From: Woronichinia naegeliana WA131
GTDB taxonomy: Bacteria; Cyanobacteriota; Cyanobacteriia; Cyanobacteriales; Microcystaceae
DNA length: 64,000 nt
Assembly (NCBI GenBank): GCA_025370055.1
Contig: CP073041.1
Coordinates: 7,658,272 to 7,722,271, forward strand
Direction: 5' to 3'
Positions 36,070 to 45,773 of this stretch are shown here, in pieces (positions within the stretch are counted from its first letter, which is position 1; each line of letters opens with the position of its first letter). The notes under the pieces are model-generated. The model did no database searches, had not been told where the DNA came from, and saw nothing but the letters and a program-made list of their open reading frames with translations. A program made the translations under genes and the position numbers.

Positions 36070-37374
36070 GTGTTGAGTGAATCTCAAGTTTTACAACAGA
36101 TAAGATGCTTAGATCCCAAAACCAACAGGGATCAACGCTGTGATATTTGGATTAGGGATGGTCGGATTCAGTCCTTGGATTTAACTACTATTGCCTTAGA
36201 CCAATTACCGAGCAACACAGTTTGGATTGATGGTTCTAACTTAATTTTGGCCCCTGGTCTGGTCGATCTTTACAGCTATAGTGGCGAACCTGGTCTGGAA
36301 GATCGAGAAACCTTAGCAAGTTTAATGGCCGCAGCCTGGGCGGGAGGATTTACCCAGATCGGCATTTTGCCCCATACCCAACCCGTCCTTGATCAGCCCG
36401 CGATCCTGGCCTTATTACAGGATAAATTGGCTCAGTTAAATCAAAAGACCTTGCCTCAAGTTCAGTTTTGGGGAAGTTTAACGTTAGGGGAAAAAGGAGA
36501 ACAACTGAGTGAATTAGGGGAATTGGCCCAGGCGGGGGTTCAGGGTTTTATGACCCATAAACCGTTAGAAAATTTGGCTCTGTTACGTCGTGCCTTGGAA
36601 TATTTACAGCCCTTGGGAAAACCCTTGGCTCTGGTTCCTATCAATAGCAGTTTGCAAGACAACGGAGTGATGAGAGAAGGCCCGGCGGCCATTCGCTTAG
36701 GGTTGCCCAGTGAACCCGATATGGCCGAAACCACGGCGATCGCCACCATCCTAGAAATGGTAGGAGAATACCGAACCCCTGTACATTTTATGCGGCTATC
36801 AACTGCCAGAGGGGTCGATTTAGTCGCCCAGGGCAAGGCCCAACAATTACCAATTACCGCCAGCGTTAACTGGATGCACCTATTATGGAACACTGATCAG
36901 CTTGAAAGTTATGATCCCAACTTACGACTGGCTCCTCCCCTTGGCAATGAAACGGATCGTTTGGCCTTAATTCAAGGCCTGAAATCTGGGATCATTGATG
37001 CGATCGCCGTTGACCATCGGGCCTACACCTACGAAGAAAAAACCCTCGCTTTTGCTGAAGCTCCTCCAGGGGCGATCGGGCTAGAATTGGCCTTACCCTG
37101 TCTTTGGCGAGGATTAGTCACGACGGGAATGCTAACAGCCTTGGAACTGTGGCAAGCCTTGAGTCTTCATTCCTGCCATTGTTGGGGACTAAACAGCGAT
37201 GAACCAACCGCTAGATATGTATTATTTGATCCCCAAGCCGTTTGGACAGTGGATGGAACAAACCTCAAAACCCTAGGACGTAATACCCCTTATTTAGGAC
37301 AAACTCTTCAAGGTAAAGTGCAAAATATTTTCCTGGCTCCTCAACCAGAGCGTGTTATCAATCAGCAATTCTAA
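36070..37374 (+). CDS. dihydroorotase-like protein, metal ligands mostly lost
   Basis: 434 residues from a GTG start. The fold is that of class I dihydroorotase/amidohydrolases: WIDGSNLILAPGLVDLYSYS near 50-70, MREGPAAIRLGLPSEPDMAE, DAIAVDHRAYTYEEKTLAFA and APPGAIGLELALP. The metal-binding HxH after GLVD is YSY; the His-Cys-Glu-Asp and second His of the H-x2-H pair are also replaced (VPINSS, VHFMRLST). Only the final Asp of the VDH motif is kept. It is probably non-catalytic, like PyrX-type partners, or performs another reaction. The last three codons and stop come from MITE-A. Confidence 0.8.
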   Translation: MLSESQVLQQIRCLDPKTNRDQRCDIWIRDGRIQSLDLTTIALDQLPSNTVWIDGSNLILAPGLVDLYSYSGEPGLEDRETLASLMAAAWAGGFTQIGILPHTQPVLDQPAILALLQDKLAQLNQKTLPQVQFWGSLTLGEKGEQLSELGELAQAGVQGFMTHKPLENLALLRRALEYLQPLGKPLALVPINSSLQDNGVMREGPAAIRLGLPSEPDMAETTAIATILEMVGEYRTPVHFMRLSTARGVDLVAQGKAQQLPITASVNWMHLLWNTDQLESYDPNLRLAPPLGNETDRLALIQGLKSGIIDAIAVDHRAYTYEEKTLAFAEAPPGAIGLELALPCLWRGLVTTGMLTALELWQALSLHSCHCWGLNSDEPTARYVLFDPQAVWTVDGTNLKTLGRNTPYLGQTLQGKVQNIFLAPQPERVINQQF

Positions 37375-37462
37375 ATTTGCGCTGTAGCAAGGGTTTCAGC
37401 CCATATTCCGTACTGATTAAGAGGAAGTAAAAAATAAACTCAGAAATAGCGACGGAATAGAC
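37363..37462. mobile_element. MITE-A-like fragment at the end of the dihydroorotase-like gene
   Basis: Begins CAGCAATTCTAAATTTGCGC, matching the element at 43266, and overlaps the gene's last four codons (Gln-Gln-Phe-stop). It is cut on the right by an ISd copy whose terminus starts at 37463. The other MITE end is not found nearby. Confidence 0.7.
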
Positions 37463-38119
37463 AGGGCTTGCTGAAAAAAAGCTAAAACCCTTATAGAGAA
37501 AAGAGTGTAGCCATAAAAACAACGTCAAAGATGCAGGAAAATAAGCTAGAATGAGTCGGAAACCTTGCATCCCTCCCCTCAACAGTATGTATCGCAAAGA
37601 ACAGTACACAGAAAAAACACTGGAAAACTTCAAAAACCTGTTTGAGGGGAAATTGGACGAAGAAAATCGTTGGATAAAAATGTCAAAAATGATTCCCTGG
37701 GAGGAATTTGAAGGAGAATATGCTAAAAATTTCAAAGAAAAAAAAGGAGCACCAGCAAAGTCATTTAGAATAGCATTAGGGGCATTAATCATTAAAGAAA
37801 TGTTAGGAATAAGTGATAGAGAAACAGTAGGGTGCATCCCACTTAAGATAATACATTGACACTCAAAAGAGGAGAGTGATTGAGATAAGCACATCGTAGC
37901 CGAAGAATACGAGAAACATTATGAAGATGCCAACGTGCTCCCGACAATTTAACCCTAGCTCCCACCTGTTTAATCTTAGACTCCACATCACCAGAACCAA
38001 TCACAATACCAAGCTGTTGATAGTATTGGTAATCAGGGATACGCTGATAATGCTTCGTCAAATAGGCTTGAAAATTCTTTGCCCTCTTGCTTTTGACTCC
38101 ATCAAACGCATCTATTGCC

Positions 38120-39721
38120 CTGACTTTTCCCGTTAAGTCCAAAATCCAGCAATGCAAACTTCTAGAGGCTTTATCTGGCAAGGGTTTGAGTAATGATTCT
38201 CTTGACAGGAAAAAAATATTCTGAAGCCATCATCCCGCTTATCGTTCAAATTTCAAAAACAAAGGATGAAGGGAGTATGAGACTGTAAAATGGAGAAAAT
38301 CTTAAAGGGCAGGTCAAAAAATGTTGGAATGGTGGACAAAAAACTTTGCCAGTTGTGAATTGGGAGACGAGAGGCTAAACAATCGTGCCTTCTCGATTGG
38401 GAAAAAGTTAAGTGAGGGGTTTGGAAAAGCCTTATCAGAAGTGTTTAAGGGAGGAAACGAGTTAAAGAGGGCCTATGAATTTTTGGGAATCCGAAAACAG
38501 ACTTTGTCAAGATAATAGAGCCGCACTGTGAAATGACAACTGCCGCCGTAGAAGAATATAAGATAATGCTATCAGTCGGAGATACGACCTTCTTAGATTA
38601 TCGCAATATCAAGGAAAAAAGGGAAGGGTATGGGCCGACTGGAAAAGGAGGGAATGGATTAATACTGCATAGTGCTTTAGCAATTGAGCCAGAAAAAGGA
38701 CAAGTATTAGGTTTATTATGGCAAAAACTGTGGAATAGGGAGGTAAAAGAAAAGCCCCCAACAGATGAAACGGCGAAGCAGAAAAAAGAAAGACAGAAAG
38801 AACAAAGAAAAGCAGCTCGTCAAAGACCATTTGAGGAAAAAGAATCCTACAAATGGGTAGAGGCTCTAAACACCTGTGAGAAACAGGTAGAAAGTTCAAC
38901 GAGGGTAATTCATGTATTTGACAGAGAAGGAGATGTTTCAGAAGTCTTTGACTCAGTGCGTCAACTCAAGCATACAGGAGTGCTGGTCAGAGCGTCTCAT
39001 AATCGTAGTTTAGACAAAAATAGTGAACGACTTTGGCAACATTTGGAATCAGAACCGATTCGTTTTCATCAAGAAATCGAGATTCCGAGTACAGGAAAAA
39101 GAAAAGCACGGAAGGTTAAGCTTGCCGTCCGATTTTGCTCAGTTAATCTACGAACTCCCTATCGTTTTGATAATCGTGACCCGTTGAATGTCTATGCTGT
39201 TTATGCGACAGAAATCGATTGTCCCGAAGGCGAAACTCCTTTATCTTGGATGCTTCTGACTACAGAAGTTGTTGAGACTATTGAGATGGCTGTCACTATT
39301 CTTCGTTGGTACACCTACCGATGGCGGGTTGAAGAATTTCATAAAGTCCTTAAGTCTGGTTGTCAGAGTGAGCGTTATCGACTTGCCTCTGATGGAATGA
39401 AAACTCTTTTGGGTTTTTTAAGTGTCATTGCTGTTGAACTTTTACACGTTACTTATCTTCATCGTACCCAGCCCGATGCTCTCGCGATTGAAATTCTTAA
39501 TCCTCTTCAACTTCAGGTGTTAAAAGCAGCCGCCTCTCAAAAACTTCCCCCTATTTTGACTGTTGCTTGGGCTGTCGAGTCTGTTGCTTTTCTTGGTGGT
39601 TATCTTGAACATCGTCGTAAAACTCCTCTCGGTATCCAAGTCCTTTGGCGCGGTTGGTTGAAGTTGCATGACCTTTGCCAAGGCTGGCAGCTTGCAATCC
39701 GCACTTAACGGGAAAAGTCAG
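38120..39721 (+). mobile_element. ISc copy 2, 1602 bp
   Basis: Same perfect ends as copy 1. The target duplication ATCTATTGCC lies at 38110-38119 and 39722-39731, inside ISf copy 1. Confidence 0.95.
38321..39708 (+). CDS. ISc transposase, split by a frame change
   Basis: ORF A 38321-38515 and ORF B from 38533, identical in protein to copy 1, including the internal stop and frame change. Domain content as described for 2552-3939. Confidence 0.8.
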
Positions 39722-40670
39722 ATCTATTGCCTTGTTCACAAAACCCCGCCACAGTAAATGCTCCACTGCTTCTAGCCGTTTGAGAGAGCCACCCACTTTG
39801 AACAGATTCTCCTTGAGATGATACCAATCCAACACCTCTCGTCGTATCAGCCACGATTGAGTGGCGAAACTCTCTACCGCATTCCAGATTGCGGGATGAC
39901 CATCTCCCAAAAAGGTCACTATTGGGGACAAAGGTTGAACATTGCTCCAATTCTTTAAGCCCTCTGGGTCTTGGAAAAAGGCTTCACAGACATTGCCATG
40001 AAGACTCACCAGTTTATAATCTCGCCACTGTCCCCCTTCCTTCTCCTCGCCCCGCAGACAAATCTTTCCCCCATCTATACTGACCCCCGCACTCTCTGAC
40101 TGAGCTTGAGCTAAGGGCAGTTCTGTCCGTTCTACCAAGCGATGTAAACTGCTATGTCCTACTTTTATCCCCATCAACTCCTCTATATCTTCTTCTGCTT
40201 GTTGGTAGGATGTTTTCGCACTGGCTCTTAGACAGCATTTCTCTAAACCTGGACTTAAGACGATTTTTGGCGACACCTTTAGTTTTCTGGCTTGTTTTTG
40301 GCTTATTTCCACTTCTCCGACTAGGGTTTTGATTTTTCGCTTGTTTCCAGACCGTTTTTTTCCCCCTTCTGAAAAAAAAACTCCCCCATTGTTGGCCCCA
40401 CAATTTCTAACATCTGGGTTCTGACTTCTACTTCGATGCTTCCAAAGTCCTTCTGTTTCTCTGGTTCCGTATATTTGCGCAGGATACGGGCTGATTCGGT
40501 GAGATGCTGTTTTAACAGTGCTTTTTCTTCTGGGGGAATCGGTAACATACTTTTTTCGCTCATCAGTTTTTTTCCATTTTACCCCAGATTCTATGTACTA
40601 CTTTATCCGGGATGTACCCAACAGTAGAGCAAATAAAAGAAAATCCGTATTTACAATACTTTATCGAAAT

Positions 40671-40905
40671 AGGGCTTGCTGAAAAAGTCAAAAAACGAAA
40701 GAAATGTGGGTTAGGGAAGTATGGACTGAAAAAGCATAGATAACTTATCCTTATGGAAACAAATCAAAATACAGATTTTGTTTAATCTATTGTTCCTTTC
40801 TGTCTAAAAAGGTCAACACAAATCACTCCTCACAAAAGAGAGGAAAATTAACACCATTTTTCACAAGAAAAACGACTCTACAACTTTTTACTTTTTGTCT
40901 TCTGA
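40671..40905 (-). mobile_element. ISd 3'-end fragment
   Basis: The terminus AGGGCTTGCTGAAAAAGTC and the last 230 bp of an ISd, down to codons for the transposase tail. It is truncated at 40906 by an inverted ISa fragment. Confidence 0.85.
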
Positions 40906-41094
40906 ACTGGACAGTGGGAAGTTTATGGATGCCAGATAAGGTAATGACTATGCGACGAAAGTAAGCATATCAGGGCTTGGGGAAGAGGCAAGTTTAGCGG
41001 TAAGGAATTTAGGCAAAAGCAGACTGGGTGGACTTTGAGGAAAAATCATTTGGGCTTGATGTTGAAGGGCTAGTTGAGCAATCCGTTCACTAGG
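40906..41094 (-). mobile_element. ISa 3'-end fragment, inverted
   Basis: Begins with the ISa terminus CTGGACAGTGGGAAGTT and continues through the complement of the last 55 or so codons of the ISa transposase. It stops at the 212-bp MITE on the right. Confidence 0.85.
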
Positions 41095-41096
41095 GT

Positions 41097-41308
41097 AGGG
41101 CTTGCTGAATAAGTATAGAACCCTTGCCAGATAATGCTTTCAAGCATTTTAAAAACGATCAGGTGCAAGGTTATGGCCTTTGGAGGCTCAAAGCCCATGC
41201 ACGTCGTTGGAAAACTGGGGGTTGAAATTGGAAACTACTCTCTGAAGTCACCATTTTTCGCCTCCTGTGGCATCTAGGTTCGTTTTGTGGACTTTTTCAG
41301 CAGACCCT
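41097..41308. mobile_element. 212-bp MITE with ISd-like ends
   Basis: AGGGCTTGCTGAATAAGT on the left and GACTTTTTCAGCAGACCCT on the right form imperfect inverted repeats closely related to the ISd termini. The interior does not match ISd and has no transposase. It is plausibly mobilised by ISd transposase. No clear target duplication. Confidence 0.7.
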
Positions 41309-41321
41309 ATTTAGGTTATTC

Positions 41322-41467
41322 ATTTTTACTGTTGATTCTATCTAAGACAAGACTCCATTTTAGAACTTTATTGACATTTTTTATCCTTGCCCGAAATCAA
41401 TGCACAAGTACCGATACTAGCTCGCGTGAACTAGTGCTCCTCTTCGACAACCTGCGGAATGTGGGTT
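41322..41467 (-). repeat. inverted copy of the 147-bp repeat at 5262-5408
   Basis: Reverse complement of 5262-5408 with very few differences. It is bordered by the 212-bp MITE and by an IS630 remnant. Confidence 0.75.
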
Positions 41468-41547
41468 GTATGACGATTTATCAGTTTTTCTAGATGTTCT
41501 CGTTCTTTTGCTTCCAACTTTAACTCTTTGGGGGCTAATCGGGGCAT
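41468..41547 (-). pseudogene. IS630-type transposase N-terminal scrap
   Basis: From ATG 41547 it reads MPRLAPKELKLEAKEREHLE, then KLINRHT, the usual opening of one cyanobacterial IS630 transposase group. It is cut by the 147-bp repeat. Confidence 0.6.
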
Positions 41548-41626
41548 GACTTTTTCTCCTATATACCTATATTTATCTTTTTATCGGTTGCCTAATAATA
41601 GTATCTTAACTTACGCCTTAGACTAC

Positions 41627-41978
41627 TAGGAAGAATTCGAGACAGCGAGAGAAACTGAGTCGTCAAGAATAAAATCTAAAAGATGATGCCAGCTTTCAAA
41701 GAACAGATATTTGGTCAAAGAATATCTTGAAAGAATCCCTTACGAGTGCCGCGTTGGACGCGAATTCTCTGGTAACGTTCATCAACCAAACCTAAAACCG
41801 TGTGCAAGAGAAAAGCCAGCAAATTCAGGGTAAGCAAAACAGAGGCGAGGTGTTGTTTACCATGCCCAAAATTATGCTCTAAGTGATAGCCTCGATTTTT
41901 GAGAATATTGTGATTCTCGTTCTCAGTACGCCAACGAGTCCGTCCAGCACGACAGACATCAAGAAAGATGTGAGGGGT
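41627..41978 (-). pseudogene. DDE transposase C-terminal fragment, frameshifted
   Basis: TRWRTENENHNILKNRGYHL, then EHNFGHGKQHLASVLLTLN, is the conserved end of a cyanobacterial DDE transposase whose family I cannot name with certainty. The frame stops at 41715; skipping a base restores TKYLFFESWHHLLDFILD to 41627. The 5' part is cut by ISe copy 2. Confidence 0.65.
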
Positions 41979-43215
41979 CAGGGCGAACGCATCTAAAAAT
42001 GATACAGATGCAAGAACATTATAGAGGGATGGATAAGGGAAAATAAGGAAAAGTGCATAGAAAACAAAAGCGATGAAACTCCGACCCAAATATAGACTGG
42101 TAGAACACTTTGCCGAAATAGATGACCCTCGCATCGAACGAACAAAACGGCATAAACTCATTGATATTCTAACGATTGCCATCTTAGCCGTCATTTGTGG
42201 AGCAGAAGGTTGGGTAGCCATGGAAAGTTTCGGCAAGGCTAAACATCAATGGCTAAAAAAAATTTTGGAATTGCCGAATGGCATCCCCTCCGACGATACG
42301 TTTGCGCGTGTATTTGCTAGTCTGAATCCAGAGCAATTTCAAGACTGTTTTCTGCATTGGGTCAAAAGTATAGCGGAGGTAAGTGAAGGGGAAGTGATAG
42401 CGATTGACGGCAAAACCCTTCGCCACTCCTATGATAATGCCAACGGAAAGGGCGCAATTCAGATGGTAAGTGCATGGGCAACAGCAAATCGTCTAGTACT
42501 AGGACAGTGCAAGGTGGAAAGCAAATCGAATGAAATCACGGCGATACCCAAACTCCTGAAAATGCTAGAGGTCAAAGGTTGTATCGTAACGATTGATGCC
42601 ATGGGAACTCAGACAAAGATTGCCCAACAGATAGTAGGGCGAGGGGGAGATTATGTTTTGGCATTGAAAGGCAATCAAGGTAATCTATGTGAGGATGTTG
42701 AACAATTATTTGCTCATGCTCAATCGGTTAATTTTGCGGGAATTAAGCATGATTTTCATCAAACAATAGACAAGGGACATGGACGGATTGAAATTCGCCG
42801 TTGCTGGACGATGGAACAAACAGAATTTTTGCTGGGTGGGGAAAAATGGGCAAAGTTGACGAGCATCTGTATGATTAAAGCGGAGAGACGATTGAAAGAC
42901 AAAACAGAGTATGAGACTCGCTACTATATCAGTAGCCTGCCGAGTAATGCTCAAAAATTATCCCAATCTGTTCGTAGTCATTGGTTGATAGAAAACTCTT
43001 TACATTGGGTTCTAGACTTGGCCTTCAACGAGGATGCTTGTCGCATTCGTAAGGATTTTGCTCCTGAGAATTTAGCCGTCTTACGCCATATCGCTCTTAA
43101 CTTGCTCACAAAGGAAAATACTCTGAAACTTGGTATCAAGAATAAACGGCTACGCGCTGGTTGGGACGAGGACTATCTCCTTAAGGTTTTACTCGGATAA
43201 GATGCGTTTGCCCTG
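41979..43215 (+). mobile_element. ISe copy 2 (ISAs1 family)
   Basis: 1237 bp with ends CAGGGCGAACGCATCT and GATGCGTTTGCCCTG. The flanks carry no matching duplication. Confidence 0.9.
42073..43200 (+). CDS. ISAs1-family transposase
   Basis: 375 residues, intact. It is identical in protein to the copy at 49538-50665 and differs from 23310-24437 at one residue. Motifs as described there. Confidence 0.92.
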   Translation: MKLRPKYRLVEHFAEIDDPRIERTKRHKLIDILTIAILAVICGAEGWVAMESFGKAKHQWLKKILELPNGIPSDDTFARVFASLNPEQFQDCFLHWVKSIAEVSEGEVIAIDGKTLRHSYDNANGKGAIQMVSAWATANRLVLGQCKVESKSNEITAIPKLLKMLEVKGCIVTIDAMGTQTKIAQQIVGRGGDYVLALKGNQGNLCEDVEQLFAHAQSVNFAGIKHDFHQTIDKGHGRIEIRRCWTMEQTEFLLGGEKWAKLTSICMIKAERRLKDKTEYETRYYISSLPSNAQKLSQSVRSHWLIENSLHWVLDLAFNEDACRIRKDFAPENLAVLRHIALNLLTKENTLKLGIKNKRLRAGWDEDYLLKVLLG

Positions 43216-43265
43216 TAATTGACAGGAACTGACAATCCCTGCCCGTCGGTCTAATATAGGGTAAC

Positions 43266-43471
43266 CAGCAATTCTAAATTTGCGCTGTAACAAGGGTTTC
43301 AGGTTTTAGTTCGCGTAATATGGGGTAAAGTTCAACGGGATTAACAAGTTCATTTTACGAGTCTTCCGGCTTTTAGGCACAGTAGTACGTGTAGAATTGC
43401 CCCCAAAACCCCCTTTGAAATGTTCTTTAAATCCCTAAAAGCCTTGCTGTGTCTAAAACTGAGAATTGCTG
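43266..43471. mobile_element. MITE-A-like element, 206 bp, 9-bp near-perfect TSD
   Basis: Ends CAGCAATTCTAAATTT and GAGAATTGCTG. The flanks TAGGGTAAC (43257-43265) and TAGGATAAC (43472-43480) form a 9-bp duplication with one change, the same duplication length as MITE-A copies. Confidence 0.75.
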
Positions 43472-43584
43472 TAGGATAACCGCGTTTATACCCTTGACTA
43501 CCTTTTTGTGTTTACCTGAGTAAAAGTAATCGATTAACTCAGCCTTGGGAACTGGTATCGTCTGATCAAAGTTGGAAAAAGTTA

Positions 43585-44686
43585 AGTAGTCATGCAAAAT
43601 TAATTACCTATACAGACAAGTGCTATAATAGCCTAAATCAAAAGTAATGATACCATATAAAAAATCAAAAAGGAGATGACTATGAAGTTTATTTGTGATT
43701 TAAGTTGGGACACAAAGAAAATGCTAGAACGCATTTACAAGCAAAGTAAGCATCATCAAACAAGACAACGTGCAAAGTGCCTTCTATTGAGCTTAAAAGG
43801 AACGCCAATAAAAGAGCTAATGAAAATATTTGAAGTAACAAGAAAGACAATTTACAATTGGTTTAGTTCTTGGGAAGAAAATAAATTGTTAGGGCGGTAT
43901 GAGCGTGCGGGTCGAGGCAGAAAGCCAAAGTTAACAAAAGAACAAGAAAAACAAGTAAAAGAGTGGGTAAAAGAGGATCCTAAAAATCTAAAGAATGTCC
44001 AAATTAAAACAGAGAAAGAATGGGACTATAAAATCAGTAAAGATAAAATTAAAAGAACTATAAAAAAGTTTGATATGAGATGGAAAAGAATGAAGAGTGG
44101 TCTGAGCAAAAGTGCTGCGGCATAGGAGTTAGAGGTGAAATTACCTAAAATAAAAGAGCTAAAAGAACAAGATGAAAAAGGAGAAATTGATCTGAGATAC
44201 TTTGATGAAGCAGGCTGGGGAATGAGAGCTTGTATTTCTTATGGGTGGCAAGAAAAAGATGAGTCAGTAATATTAAAAGATGTAGAAGGAAAAAGAATTG
44301 ATGTAATAGGTGTAATGAACGTAAGAAATGAGTTATATTATGAGCAGCATGAAAAAAATATTAACAGTGAAATGATAATTAGTTTTATTGATAGATTTTA
44401 GTGAAAAGATAGAGAAGAAAACAGTATTGTTGATGGATCAAGCAACAATACACACAAGTGACAAAATAATGGAAAAAATAGAAGAGTGGAAAAAGAAAAA
44501 TCTAGAAATATTTTGGTTGCCAGCTTATTCACCAAAGTTAAATTTAATTGAAATACTATGGAAATTCATAAAATATGAATGGGTAGAAGTAAGTGCGTAT
44601 GAAAGCAAAAAGAGTTTACGCAATTACCTCACAAAAGTGCTTGAAGGCTTCGGGACTGACTATGTAATTAATTTTGCATGATCACT
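43585..44686 (+). mobile_element. IS630-family element, 1102 bp
   Basis: Inverted ends AGTAGTCATGCAAAATTAAT and the matching right end (two mismatches in 23 bases). The TA target duplication lies at 43583-43584 and 44687-44688. Excision restores the IS1-like sequence AAAAAGTTATGGTGTAA seen at 5249. Confidence 0.92.
43682..44681 (+). pseudogene. IS630 transposase with an in-frame amber and a frameshift
   Basis: The start is ATG 43682, with AAGGAG seven bases upstream. Part 1 is a helix-turn-helix region (IKELMKIFEVTRKTIYNWFS) ending at TAG 44123. The same frame resumes without a shift to 44401, with the first Asp in YFDEAGW. A +1 change near 44390 is then needed to reach the third part, with VLLMDQATIHTS (second Asp) and SPKLNLIEILW (Glu). 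All three catalytic residues remain. IS630 genes often use one frameshift; the amber codon is harder to explain and suggests decay. Confidence 0.8.
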
Positions 44687-44810
44687 TATGGTGTAAGGCT
44701 TTGAGAAAATAGAAAAATAGTTTAAGACTAGACATCGGCCCGTTTTTATTATACTATTATTATTGTCATTATATCAAAGAAGAAGGAAACAGAAAACAAT
44801 GTCAATAATC

Positions 44811-44916
44811 AAAATTTCCCCGCCGCAAGCGGACGGGGTATGGAAAATGTTTTGCTCGCAAACCGACGGTTTTCATTGCAACTTTAATTTTTTCGCTGCG
44901 AGCAGCGGGGAATTTA
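44811..44916. repeat. GC-rich palindromic element in the IS1-like leader
   Basis: AAATTTCCCCGC (44812) and GCGGGGAATTT (44905) can pair across about 100 bp. Inside lie the hairpins CCCCGCCGCAAGCGGACGGGG-like (44818-44838) and CGCTGCGAGCAGCG (44894-44907). It is just upstream of the IS1-like start codon and could control its translation. Confidence 0.55.
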
Positions 44917-45228
44917 CCCGATAGAGATTAAAGAAAAGCTCTATGGAAATCCTGAATGATGTTGGCTTGTGCCAAGAGAAAGAGGATGCCTTATTCAAGA
45001 CAGCAATTCCAAATTCAGAATGTAGTCCAAGATACAAAAGCCTTGAAGTGCTTACGGTCAAGGGGTTTTGTATCAATATGTGGAATCAGCGTAATGCTCT
45101 ATTTAGGGCTTGCTGAAAAAAGCTGAAACCTTTACGGAGAAAAATAGTAGGCGAATTAAGAACCGCTAGAATGCACGAAAATAGGGTAGAATGCCTCAAA
45201 ACCATTGCATTAAGAAGAGAGAAAGCAG

Positions 45229-45636
45229 ATGTACCGAAAGCAACAGTACTCAATTGAAACACCAGAAAACTTGAAAAATCTGTTCGGCGGGCAGTTAGAC
45301 GAAGAAAATCGTTGGATAGAAATGTCAAAAATGATTCCCTGGGAAGAATATGAGGAAGAATATGCAAAAAACTTCACAGAAAAAAAAGGAGCCCCAGCCA
45401 AATCATTTAGAATGGCATTAGGAGCATTAATTATCAAAGAAATTTCAGGAAAAAGTGACAGAGAAACAGTAGAACAAATAAAAGAGAACCCTTATTTACA
45501 GTACTTTATAGGAATGGAAAGCTATAGTAGCAAAGAAGCATTTAATGCGTCAATGATGGTTCATTTTCGTAAAAAAATAGGAATGGAATTAATAAATAAA
45601 ATTAATAAAGAAATAGAAAAAAAGCGACGGGTGTAG
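45229..45636 (+). CDS. ISd transposase ORF 1
   Basis: 135 residues, the same protein as 9808-10215, with the A AAA AAG slippery heptamer at 45618-45624. The fused frame is ruined here: an extra base after the slippery site (GG followed by eight A) puts the continuation out of phase, and ISc lies downstream. Confidence 0.8.
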   Translation: MYRKQQYSIETPENLKNLFGGQLDEENRWIEMSKMIPWEEYEEEYAKNFTEKKGAPAKSFRMALGALIIKEISGKSDRETVEQIKENPYLQYFIGMESYSSKEAFNASMMVHFRKKIGMELINKINKEIEKKRRV

Positions 45637-45773
45637 CGTCAGGAAAAAAAAGAAAATGAAGGAAAGTTACTGTTAGATGCGACTTGTACACCAGCAGATA
45701 TAAAATATCCAACGGATATAGGAATATTGAATGATGCCAGAGAAAAAACAGAAAAAATAATAGATAAGCTGTA

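Larger units (their letters stand above)
37843..40563 (-). pseudogene. ISf transposase genes disrupted by ISc
   Basis: Three pieces remain: ORF 1 at 40321-40563, the N-terminal part of ORF 2 at 39732-40312 and its C-terminal part at 37843-38109. They equal the intact genes at 53413-54521 except for one visible change (GHPAIWN for GHPGIWN). ISc lies between codons near NKAID, with the 10-bp duplication ATCTATTGCC. Confidence 0.85.
37830..40619 (-). mobile_element. ISf copy 1 (ISKra4 type), interrupted by ISc
   Basis: Ends GGGTGCATCCC and GGGATGTACCC. The 7-bp repeat AACAGTA lies at both junctions. Subtracting ISc and its 10-bp duplication leaves 1178 bp, equal to the intact copy at 53357-54534. 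Confidence 0.88.
37463..40670 (+). mobile_element. diverged ISd fragment holding ISf copy 1
   Basis: The left terminus AGGGCTTGCTGAAAAAAAGC and a diverged ORF 1 (starting MYRKEQYTEKTLENFKNLF at 37587) run to 37829. There ISf copy 1 is inserted with the flanking repeat AACAGTA. The ISd frame resumes at 40620 (EQIKENPYLQYFIEI) and is cut at 40670 by another ISd terminus. It is non-functional. Confidence 0.85.

Noticed and set aside
41287-41493. 68-codon ORF across the MITE and the 147-bp repeat
   Set aside because: It spans two unrelated repeat units and is a chance open frame.
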